Source of the DNA: Mesostigma viride
Lineage: Eukaryota; Streptophyta; Mesostigmatophyceae; Mesostigmatales; Mesostigmataceae
Length of the DNA stretch: 64,000 bases
Assembly: GCA_009746045.1 (NCBI GenBank)
Contig: RPFO01000728.1
Coordinates: 62,001 to 126,000, forward strand
Direction: 5' to 3'
Numbering within the stretch: the stretch's first letter is position 1; each line of letters opens with the position of its first letter. A program made the position numbers and the translations under genes. Under the pieces are notes generated by a model that searched no databases, had not been told where the DNA came from, and was given only the letters and a program-made list of their open reading frames with translations. Below, piece by piece: positions 49,368 to 59,800 of this stretch.

Positions 49368-52300
49368 TCAGTTCACGGTGAAAGAATCAATGACGATAGC
49401 CAGCTTCTCCTTAAGCTTCGCGAAACGCTTCTCGTTGCAGCCCGCGGTAACTGTGAAGAACCGCCCTGCAGGAGCCGCACAGAAGGGCGCGTGAACAAGC
49501 AAAATAATTAATTGGCATCACACAGGACCACGTAATCTGCTATGACAAAAAAAAATCTCTCCTAGCTAGAATACAGAAACTCGTGGAACTTGTGGGATCA
49601 TGAATGTCAATGAAGTTAGTAAAACAATGTCCACGGCTACTCATCTCCACCTCCATTCATATTCATCATCCTGAACGGCTCGACAAACACGGACAAGATA
49701 GGAGCAGTCTCGAGCTACTATGGTCCGGATTCTCCAGAGTTCTGGCCTGTGCTGGTTGTCTCGTTGGTACTGCTAGGATTATTTAGAGCTGGTGACGTAA
49801 CGCGCGAGGCAAGGGTGTGCGATGCACTGGCTAGTTCTTCATGCATCCCATCCGGTCTTCCTGCCCACCATGCCTTAGCAGTCTCTTGACCGATACCGGT
49901 CAAGCAGTAACGACTAATCCATGCAACACGCTGCCAACACGTCCGACAATCACAAATGGAAACTGGGCCCATGCATTCCCATTTCTGACCAGACTTCCAT
50001 GCGGGGATTCCCAGGCAGAAGCCAGCAAGAGGGATATTTAAAACATCCACTTAGCAAGAAAAGAGAGACACAAAGTTGGCGCCCTGAAAAACAAGACAAT
50101 GCCCAGGTAAGAGTTAACATCAAGGAGACAACCAGTTAACATATACGTATACGACCAAACATGGGAAACCAGGTGATGGAAACTAAGGATGACATGGCCC
50201 CGTGAACACCAGCATTGCCTGTGGCATGCCACACAGTCTCGCTCAAAGTGACTATGTATAGTAGTAGGTTGGCTACAGCTCCCACACACAGTGACTACGC
50301 ACCATCGCTGGCAGTGATCACAAACCGCTTCCTTGTGGGTAATCTAATGTTACCCATCATCATTGGCAGTGATGTTGGGTAAAGAATATATTAAAGAATA
50401 TATTAAAGAATATATGTGGCCCTATATTCTTCGAGTGGCTGGGTTGTCCTACCTGACCATACCATTGCTGACAGTGATAACGTATGCTTTCAGTGGATTG
50501 GCTGTCCTACTTTACTTGCCATGGCTGACAGTGACCACGTTTGATTCAGTGGCTTGGTTGCCCCACCTTACGTACCGTTACTGGCCGTCATCATAACACC
50601 ATTCTACTATCAGCAGGACCACTTTACATACCGTTGCTGACGGTGACCACGCCCAGTTGGTGGCGCACGTAGCCCTGCTTGTTGGTGGCCTGCGTCTTGA
50701 ACTCAAACACATAATACTTGCGGCCGTCCACCACTTTCTGCGAGCAGACAACAGGCGCATGACAAGGCGCAGGCGATAACCACGTGCATAGGCCACACAC
50801 AAAGTACGCGAGTGCCATGGTCAGGAGAAATCGCATGTGCGAACCATGAAGGGGGTTCAGAGGCAGGGAGAGGTGGATCTCGGGAAACTGACCACTGTAA
50901 CGACAAGGACAGTGTTTCTAGTAAGGGTTTTTGCTCGCGTCAGCCTGGCTGACTCGCCGCCGTTGGCGGCGCGTCAGACAGCTGACTCGTTGCCAACGGC
51001 GGCAAGTTAGCCAATGGAAGCTCAAGTGGGGAATCCGAAAGGGGTTCTCTTGCTACAGGGCCGAACGACCCCTGAGATAAGGTTTGGGGCACATGTCTAG
51101 CTTTTGAGTCAGTCTGACTTGTAAAAGCGCAGCGAGAAATGGGTTCGATCCATGATACAAAATTCAGAATAATATGACCTACTTCAACTGTTTTTCTTAA
51201 TTTACTGTTACACTTAATTAGGATGGCATCCACAATGCCACAGCCCAGTACGGCACACACCCACATAAAACTTATTATTTATCAAACTTAAAATAAAAGA
51301 CTTTAATGATGAGCTCGTGAACACTAGTGATGTCCCAGCTAGTGGCATGGCAAAACGACCGGCCTGGGGGCTCACCAGCATTGCTGGACTGAGCCAATGC
51401 TGCTGCTACACCACTGGCAGCATTGCTATCATTTCCCCTTTTCCTCTTGCTGCGGTTCAGCTCGTTTGCTGCCTGGCCTACGCCAACAATGGCACGTGAA
51501 CTAGGCGCAGGCGCTTTGGCCATGTCGGCGGCCTGTTTCGGCATAAAAAAAGCTGCGGTCCCCCAGATTTAATTTTCCCCAGTATTCCTTCCGGCGCCAT
51601 CCCTTCACCCAAAAACTTCCACCCCCCAGGTCACTAACTTTTCTAGTTGACTATCAGACTAAACCATTAACGTTGTTAAATGTGTATACAATAATATTTC
51701 TGACCCGGCCCGAAATTTCACCTACGCATCTAGTAATGAATGGATCCAACAAATCTAAAGCGTTAATCAACACACCTGGAATCCGATTCAAAGCAATCTA
51801 CAAGGAAAGGATGTTCATCTAAATCAGGCAACCTCGCAAAGCTGCGTCAATCAGCTCATCAATCATATTCCGGAGGATCGACCATTGCCAGTCGTCCTCG
51901 GCTAGGTATTGTGCTACCACTTCGCATTCGTCTCGAACAGTGGTCTAGACTCTAGAAGTCTCGTCACTCTCGCTGCCAAGCAGGCAAGGGCCGGCAGGTC
52001 TGGCACTTGGCATGGTAACGGGCTGTTCAGGATTCCGCACTGTCTGACGCATAGACTCGGTGCACATGAGTACTGACGTGCTGCCTAAATTTACGCGTCA
52101 GATGACTGACGTGCAGTCAAAATTTACGCGTCAGACGACTGACGCGGGGCCAAAATTTACGCGTCAGCTGTCTGACGTGCGGACTAAAAAGTCGGACGCG
52201 TCAGACACTGACGCGTCAGCGGCTGACGTATACGTCCCGTTACTAGAAACACTGGACAAGGATTCACGAAGGACGGCCAGCCCTTTCCAAATATAAGGTA

Positions 52301-55300
52301 TTACGGGTATATAGGCCTACATGAATATATTCATATATTATTTAAGTTATCATGTAAAATAATAAATTCCTATATCAAGGAGACAACCATTCCTATATAC
52401 ATGTAGGCCTATATACCCAAAATACTAGCAAATATTCAGAAGGCATTACCTCCCGGACATTGAGCAGCTCGGGCGTCTGCTCGGGCGGGGTCAGCACACG
52501 CTTCACGAGTGTCTCGGCCACCAGCTCGGGGGGCCCAAACTCCTCGATGCTCGACTTGGTCGTGTCGATGATGTTGACGGCCACGTTCTCCAGCGGCTCA
52601 ATCACGTCCTTGTAGACGACATCCTGGCCCTTGACGACCACCTCCTGGCGGAGTAGAGAGTTGGGTGGGTGGTGACGTAATGCCAGTTGCTTCGTAATGT
52701 CAGTTTGTTAGCTTTGGCTGCGCCGTGCTTTTGCATTCGACGTCCTGGCCCTTGACCACCACCTCCTGGTGTGGGCAGGGCATTGGTAGGCGTATACAAA
52801 GACAGCTGGGTGGGTTAACCACATCAGACTATGGCCAGTTGTTTGGTTGGCTTGTTAGTGGCTAAATGACATCCTTGTACACCAGGACCTTGCCCTTAAC
52901 CCATTGACCACCGCTTCCTCGTGTGGGCAGGGATATGGTAGGAGTAGGAGAACAAGGAAGCTGTTAACTAGTTGAGTTGCTAGCCCACCCTTGGCCACCA
53001 CGTCGCCGATGTAGCAGGCCACCAACCAACCAAGGAACGAACCAACCAAGAAACTGGGAAAAGAACCAAGCAAGAGCCAACCAACCAAGAAACAACGCAT
53101 GTGTGCGAGCACTTGCCTGCCACCCCACGGGGTACAACAGGCTGTAGCCGTCTTGGATGTCCGTCAGGGGGTTGAAGCCAGAGGGAGCTGGGGGCCCAAG
53201 AAATGGCAAAACAACAGGCAACCCAATGTGTGGACGGGGGGAGGGGGCAGGCGGGGGAGGGGGCAGGCGGGGGAGGGGGCAGGCGGGGGAGGGGTTGGGG
53301 GGTGGGGGGGCTTGGGCGAGGAGGAAAGGGGGGGGGGGGGGGGGGGGAAGGCGAGGGGAAGGCGGGGTGAGAAGAACACATGGGGGGAAGCGACAGGAGC
53401 CTTGCTTCCAAAAGGGCGCCATGTGGGCTGGTTGCTGTGCCATGTGGGCTGGTTGGTGTGCCATGTGGGCTGGTTGGTGTGCCATGTGGGCTGGTTGGTG
53501 TGCCATGTGGGCTGGTTGGTGTGCCATGTGGGCTGGTTGGTGTGCCATGTGGGCTGGTTGGTGTGCCATGTGGGCTGGTTGGTGTGTCATGTGGGCTGGT
53601 TGGTGTGCCATGTGGGCTGGTTGGTGTGCCATGTGGGCTGGTTGGTGTGCCATGTGGGCTGGTCGGTGTGCCATGTGGGCTGGTTGGTGTGCCATGTGGG
53701 CTGGTTGGTGTGCCATGTGGGCTGGTTGGTGTGCCATGTGGGCTGGTTGGTGTGCCATGTGGGCTGGTTGGTGTGCCATGTGGGCTGGTTGGTGTGCCAT
53801 GTGGGCTGGTTGGTGTGCCATGTGGGCTGGTTGGTGTGCCATGTGGGCAGTGCTGTAGCCTCCGGCAGGCAAGCAAACGAAGTGGTTTGAAGCGCACAGG
53901 TACTAGACCTGCTGATGGCATTGTGGTGCGCTTAATGGTAGCGGCTACCCCACAACCGCAATCACAGCCTCCAAACCCCGTCTCCTTAGGTGCGACAGCA
54001 TCACGCGGTTTGCACATCTGTTCTGGCTGGCTGCTCTACCATGGGCCTGCCGATCTGAAGCTCCACAGGTTAATGAGTCCCAGACTTCTACTACCGCTAC
54101 CTTGGGGTGGCTTTCTCCATGCTGGTCACAATCATCCTTCATCAAAGGCAGGCCCTCTAGTCAGCAAACCAAGGGCAAATTTTGCCTCTGCATGTTATAT
54201 GGGCTATTATATGTGCTTATCATGAGATATATATGAGCATATCATTCAATACCTAGGGAAGGCCCTGCAGGCAGTGACCTTCAGGTTGACCATTTTATTG
54301 GTAGTTTATAATTTACGATAGGACCCAGTACCGAGTTTAATATAAGGCAGCCCGCCCACAGGCAGCATCGACAGGGATAGCTTGCTAGCATCACAGGATA
54401 CAATATGATACAATATGATACAATATGATACAATGCGATGCTAAACACTGAGAGTCAAGCCTTACCTATACATCCAGTGAAAAGTCTCTCATAAACACCC
54501 TGTGTAAAGTCTTATTTACACACCCAGTGCCCGATTTTACTTAAACACCCAGTGCCGATTCTTACTTACATACCCAGTGCTGAGTCTTACTTGAATACCT
54601 AGTGTCAAGTCTTGCAAAAACACCCAGTTTCCAGTCGCACGTAGGGCGGCAACGGCAGGCAGCTGCATAGAGACTCTATTTTGATGGTCCTGTGGCTCCT
54701 AGACTTTGATGCCTAATATTGATAGAAAGCAACATTTTCAAAGCGTTCATACCCCGTGACTTTCCCAGTGGACGCAACTCAAGAGGATGAATGAATGAAT
54801 GAATACAGCCTAACGATTAAAGAGTGGAAAACACCTGTTCTTACCTAGGGCAGCCCCTGCAGGGAGCGAGGCGAGCGCTGGGGATAGGGCGGTCGCCGCC
54901 GCGACCATGGCCAGGAACTGACGACGCGCGAACGCTGGCGCCGCGTCGGCATCTGGGGGATGAAGGCACGCGCACGTGTCGGCGGTGGCATTAACGACGC
55001 GACAAGATCGACAGTAACGCTTTACAGTACCATCTATGGAAGGGCCGATACCACGTGATCTGGGTCCGGAGGAAGCAGGTCACACCATGGAAGACCGGCC
55101 TATTGCTAGGCCATGGTCTGACGGTCATGGTGGAGGGAAAGGAGAAACGCATGGTGTTTGCGAACTCGAGAGTTTGTGCGACTGCGTACGTTACAAACCC
55201 ACCAAATTGGAATCCAGCGAACAGTGGCTTCTTCAGACATCTACAGCATGCACATATGCTAACATTCTTGTCATCCTCCGCCGATCACCTTGAAGTGCAT

Positions 55301-56603
55301 GCCTATAAAAGCTACTATCTGGAAAATCCCAGCCGGCCTTATCCATTCCCGCTCACCTGCGCAAAGGTGGGCTTCTGTTGCAGGGACGAACGTAAGTTTA
55401 TCCTTGCGCACTTGGGCAGCGTTTTTTACCCGTAGAGGCGTACCCTTCAATTGAGATTTGATCTGTTGAAAAAATATATTACACGGTTTCGAGTACGACA
55501 CAGCATGAGACCTTCTACTGCCGTAATTTCATGGGAAGATAAACCATGGACGCAATGCTGCAATTACACGAAGAAACTTCAAAGCTACAAACGCACATTT
55601 TTTGGCGCAGCAGTGCCGCTGGACAGCGAAGCCACAACGGAGGATTGCTGGGTGATTGACATTGCCATTCTATGGTAAGAATATAGGGTGAGTAAAGGCG
55701 CCTGCTCTGGATGAGATAGGTTTCAATGTCTTCCTGGAGTAAGTACGCTCGCGTGGCGATGTCGCGTGACGTGTCACTCTGTGCGCCCACGGACGGGGCA
55801 ACGTGCTGTCCAACGTTGTACCAATCTCCTAGAGCCAGGAGCCTGTTCCGGACAGATCCATGCGGGCCGGATAGATAATCGCGTGGGTCGAATGCCTTCG
55901 CTGGAGGAATTCTTGGTGCAGCTCTTGGTGCATATGCACACGGAGTTCATGGTGTCTCAGTTCTCTTGTAACTACAGTCATTCACGCCTTAAGTTGGGTT
56001 GGCTTAAGTTGGGTTCACGCCTTAAGTTGGGTCGAATTGAATTCCGGCGTTCTAAGTTCAAAGTAGTTCAGAATACTATGTTTTAGTATCTTTAGTTCAA
56101 ATTAGTAGAATTAAGTAGAGTCATTCACGCCTTAAGTTGGGTTCACGCCTTAAAGGTTGACAAAAACCACGAACCCAACTTAAGGCGTGAATGACTGTAC
56201 TGTACATAAGCTCCTGTGCGGTGACTGTGAGTCCTGTCACGTGCCAGGTAGGCAAGAGACACCTGCCGACCTGCGTCACGAATGACGGATTCGGAACTTG
56301 GGAGTAGCAGCACGCCCATAACTAGACGGCATCGTTAGCATTGGTACATGGCAACGTTCAGGCGTACAAATTGCAGACAATACCAAGTACCAGGCAGTCA
56401 TAAATGAGAGTCATCGCCCGATCTTGCCGCGCGTCTTGCCGCGCTCGGGAACGGTGTACATATCTGCGACAAGTGGCTGAACTGGGACGACAAGCGGGAA
56501 AGTTTGGAGGCGCATGCCAGCACGCGCTGCAAATGGTGGAGCGCAAAATAATACCAGTGCAGGAATTTCTCACCTTCACCGAACTCAGATTTATGACCGG
56601 CAT
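49368..56603 (-). CDS. PPL1: PsbP-like thylakoid lumen protein (PPL1 type), 7 exons
   Basis: Exons (minus): 56603-56574, 55462-55357, 54952-54845, 53186-53116, 52644-52450, 50737-50632, 49465-49368 (TGA 49368-49370). All phases agree, giving 237 residues. Exons 3-7 are firm; exons 1-2 are inferred from phase, splice sites and transit-peptide character. Residues 1-54 are basic, chloroplast transit type. A twin-arginine lumen signal follows (ARRQFLAM, R55-R56, then Ala-rich, cleavage near AGAALA). The mature PsbP domain starts APSGFNPLTDIQDGYSLLYP, then VYKDVIEPLENVAVNI, EEFGPPELVAETLVKRVL, DGRKYYVFEF, RHQLGVVTVSNG and a final helix ending DSFTVN. This matches PPL1, a lumenal protein linked in plants to photosystem II repair. 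Introns are GT-AG except intron 4, which has a GC donor (CAG|GCAAGT at 53116/53115). Confidence 0.9.
50380..50415. repeat. TATTAAAGAA short tandem repeat
   Basis: Three copies of the 13-bp unit AAAGAATATATTA in PPL1 intron 6. Confidence 0.8.
50444..50640. repeat. Degenerate tandem copies of the exon 6 donor junction
   Basis: About 57-bp units (50444-50501, 50502-50559, 50560-50615). Each contains a diverged copy of the 3' end of PPL1 exon 6 plus its donor. On the minus strand they read GTGGTCACTGTCAGC...TGG beside the real GTGGTCACCGTCAGCAACG|GTATGT. Weaker relics extend to about 50280. Confidence 0.6.
52066..52230. repeat. 33-bp ACGCGTCAG repeat cluster
   Basis: Three to four units containing AAATTTACGCGTCAG, followed by dense CTGACGCG/CGCGTCAG motifs. 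Lies in PPL1 intron 5. On the plus strand it reads as an 11-residue repeat (KFTRQxTD), probably by chance. Confidence 0.75.
52738..52931 (-). repeat. Two extra copies of the exon 5 acceptor region
   Basis: 52765-52738 repeats the acceptor and first ~28 nt of PPL1 exon 5 (CACACCAG|GAGGTGGTGGTCAAG) with two mismatches, encoding the same EVVVKGQDV. A more diverged copy is at 52925-52866. Both also share intron sequence CTGCCCACAC. They lie upstream of the real acceptor at 52645. Confidence 0.75.
53225..53350. repeat. G-rich tract with G20 run
   Basis: GGGGGAGGGGGCAGGCGG units followed by an uninterrupted ~20-G run near 53328-53347, in PPL1 intron 3. Likely to form quadruplexes; read length through the run may be unreliable. 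Confidence 0.85.
53417..53850. repeat. 21-bp minisatellite
   Basis: About 20 nearly identical copies of GCCATGTGGGCTGGTTGGTGT in PPL1 intron 3. As 21 is a multiple of three, every frame stays open through it, giving spurious 7-residue repeat ORFs on both strands. Confidence 0.97.
54465..54640. repeat. Degenerate ~31-bp tandem repeat
   Basis: Five to six diverged copies of a unit containing CACCCAGTGCCGA and TCTTACTTA, in PPL1 intron 3. The family resemblance to the exon 3 donor region is too weak to claim. Confidence 0.7.
55975..56197. mobile_element. Tc1/mariner-like MITE in PPL1 intron 1
   Basis: 223 bp with inverted ends CAGTCATTCACGCCTTAAG and its complement, flanked by TA on both sides (TA target duplication). 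Internal copies of CACGCCTTAAGTTGGG. No coding capacity. CAGT termini and TA duplication fit Tc1/mariner-type non-autonomous elements. The ends resemble those of the element at 61272-61895. Confidence 0.8.
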
Positions 56604-56895
56604 TTCATGCTGGTCTGTTGCGGCAAGGCAACCCCACGCACAGTAATCCACTCCACTCACCGTTTTTGATTGAGTTCATATTACAATTGAATTTTGATTA
56701 GCAAGTTTCATTGGAAGCGGTTCGCAATTGCAGTCCCTAATTTACATCCCACTAAAGCCCCAAGTGGCAAACTTTCTTGGAACCTGCTGACAGCTCAGGT
56801 CTGCGCAGAGTACCGTTCTAGCCTATGCGTATAGTACCAGCACAGGCGAAGAAGGGCACATTTCGTTTGGCACATTGACGAACGTAATTCGTCAA
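56604..56895. promoter_or_regulatory. Head-to-head promoter region PPL1/PIG-F
   Basis: 292 bp between the proposed PPL1 ATG (minus, 56603) and the PIG-F ATG (plus, 56896). It has no repeat and no element, and it is the only route for both promoters, so a shared bidirectional promoter is likely. No clear TATA box stands out. Confidence 0.5.
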
Positions 56896-59800
56896 ATGAC
56901 AAAGGGGGCGGATAATGCTACTGCTGCCGGCCCTGCCGGTAGTGCCGCGGCAACAGGAACCAGCGATATTACTTCCCTGCATGTTAAAGCCGACGGGCCC
57001 AGAGTCAGGCGATGCCAACTGTACCGCATAGCAACTTTGATACTGGGCCTGGGATACGTCCCGCATCGTTATGACCTGAATTTAATCGATAACCCCTCAA
57101 CCGTGATCCAAATAGGAGCGGTGAGTGGTCGCAGGGATGCCTCTTCATTGACCCCCTCATTTGTGTCTGACCCCCCCCCCCCCCCCCCCCCCCCCCCCTA
57201 CCTATTTGAAGCTGTTCTTGTCGAACTAGACTGCCCGCTCTATCTGTCTATCGATATCTCCATGCCTTTCCAACCTGTGGCCTTTCCTCGCTCCTTGATA
57301 CATGGTGGGATCTTAACCATGGTGCTCACCTCGCAGGCTTTGTACGGGATATGTGTCCTCTACACTCTCCTGAAAGGACCCTGCAACCCTAGCCTGCCAT
57401 CGGTGCGTGCTTCTGCTCCTTGATGGCATGCATGCTTCGGCTAGGTGTGAGCAAAGCTGTGCTTTTACGCGTTACTGTAGCCGCCCCCTTGGACGGCAGC
57501 TTGAACTTTCCATGTCCTCCCTCCCTCCCTCCCTCCCTCCCTCCCTCCTCCCTCCCTCCCTCCCTCCCTCCCTCCTCCCTCCCTCCCTCCCTCCCTCCCT
57601 CCCTCCCTCCTCCCTCCCTCCCTCCCTCCCTCCCTCCCTCCCTCCCTCCCTCCCTCCCTCCTCCCTCCCTCCCTCCCTCCCTCCTCCCTCCCTCCCTCCC
57701 TCCTCCCTCCCTCCCTCCCTCCCTCCCTCCCTCCCTCCTCCCTCCCTCCCTCCCTCCCTCCCTCCCTCCTCCTCCCTCCTCCCTCCCTCCTCCCTCCCTC
57801 CCTCCCTCCCTCCCTCCTCCCTCCTCCCTCCCTCCCTCCCTCCTCCCTCCCTCCCTCCCTCCCTCCTCCCTCCCTCCCTCCTCCCTCCCTCCCTCCCTCC
57901 CTCCCTCCCTCCCTCCCTCCCTCCTCCTCCCTCCCTCCCCCTCCCTCCTCCCTCCCTCCCTCCCTCCCTCCCTCCCTCCCTCCCTCCCTCCCTCCCTCCC
58001 TCCTCCCTCCCTCCCTCCCTCCCTCCTCCCTCCCTCCCTCCTCCCTCCCTCCCTCCCTCCTCCCTCCCTCCCTCCCTCCCTCCCTCCCTCCCTCCCTCCT
58101 CCCTCCCTCCTCCTCCCTCCCTCCCTCCCTCCCTCCTCCTCCTCCCTCCCTCCTCCCTCTCCCTCCTCCTCCCTCCCTCCTCCCTCCTCCCTCCCTCCCT
58201 CCCTCCTCCCTCCTCCCTCCCTCCCTCCTCCCTCCTCCCTCCCTCCCTCCCTCCTCCCTCCCTCCCTCCTCCCTCCCTCCCTCCCTCCTCCTCCCTCCCT
58301 CCCTCCCTCCCTCCCTCCCTCCCTCCTCCCTCCCTCCCTCCCTCCCTCCTCCCTCCCTCCCTCCTCCTCCCTCCCTCCTCCCTCCCTCCCTCCCTCCCTC
58401 CCTCCTCCCTCCTCCCTCCCTCCCTCCCTCCCTCCTCCCTCCTCCCTCCCTCCTCCCTCCCTCCCTCCCTCCCTCCCTCCCTCCCTCCTCACTCACTCAC
58501 TCACTCACTCACTCACTCACTCACTCACTCACTCACTCACTCACTCACTCACTCACTCACTCACTCACTCACTCACTCACCCACTCACTCACTCATTCAT
58601 TCATCCATGTCGTGGTCTGGATTTCGCACTGTGGGCAGATTCCAGGCTCGAGTCTTCGGGGCTCTACAAGCCGTTTAGATGCAATGTACCCTTGTTTAGG
58701 GGGGGGATCACTAATATTATCTTTAATCTCCCTAATCTCTTTTAATCACTTTGGTAACTAGTCATCCCAGCTTTCCATGATGTGCTCCACGGGTTTGGCC
58801 GCCCGCTCGTGCACTGTTCAATCTCGTGGCTTGAAGATAGCAGGGGAGTTTTAAAAATAGAACGCAGCTTCGCCATCCCTTGCTCTCGGACCCCATAATG
58901 AAATGCCTAGGATCGTTCTCTTGTTGTTATTCTTGATAATGTGGATATTTCTGTTATGTATTTGATGTCTCTCGTTATTATGTTTGTGGTCTCCTGTATC
59001 CTTTCTGACTGTTCCGACAGAAGAGCAAGGAGCGGAGAGCTCTTTACAATGCCTTGCCGTCACATCCGTCTTCTCGGTACTATGGTTTTGGGATGTTCGA
59101 AACGAATGGCGAATTGCGTCACTCCAGGGACCAAGGACTCCCCACTCTTTTGCTTGCTGCACCCCATAGAGCACTCTAATAAGCATTTGAATGATTATAA
59201 TTGACCCTCCTTTTTTGCTTTCCACTTCTACCGTCCGCAGCGTCTCGCCCTCTTACTTCGCTTTGGCGTGGGCACGGTCGTCGGAACGTGTGCTGCATAC
59301 GTGGGCGCGCTCTTCTTTGGGGCGCCATATACAGAGTGAGTTGTTGGGTGAGGTGGGGGCGTGTACAGAGTGAGTTGTTGGGTGAGGTGGGGCGGAGTAC
59401 AGAGTGAGTTGTTGGGTGAGGTGGGGCGGAGTACAGAGTGAGTTGTTGGGTGAGGTGGGGCGGAGTACAGAGTGAGTTGTTGGGTGAGGTGGGGCGGTGT
59501 ACAGAGTGAGTTGTTGGGTGAGGTGGGGCGGTGTACAGAGTGAGTTGTTGGGTGAGGTGGGGCGGAGTACAGAGTGAGTTGTTGGATGAGGTGGGGCGGT
59601 GTACGGGGTGAGTCATCTAGGCTTTGCTTTGCGAGGGTAACCCATCTGGAGTGTCGGAGGGTTTGTGAGTGAGGATAGGACGAGGTGGGTGGGTGGATGG
59701 CTGGGTGGGTGGGCTCTTGAATGGACGGGGGCGGGCGGGGGGAGCACGGGGCCTTGGTGTGCAGCCCTCCTCCATGCCAGTCATAGTCATTCTCAATCTG

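Noticed and set aside
52964-54225. ~300-residue repeat ORFs on both strands
   Set aside because: Products of the 21-bp minisatellite. Only the short exon at 53116-53186 within one of them is real.
57389-58745. Long Ser/Pro/Leu and Gly/Arg/Glu ORFs
   Set aside because: They are translations of the CCCT tract in a PIG-F intron, with no unique sequence or start context.
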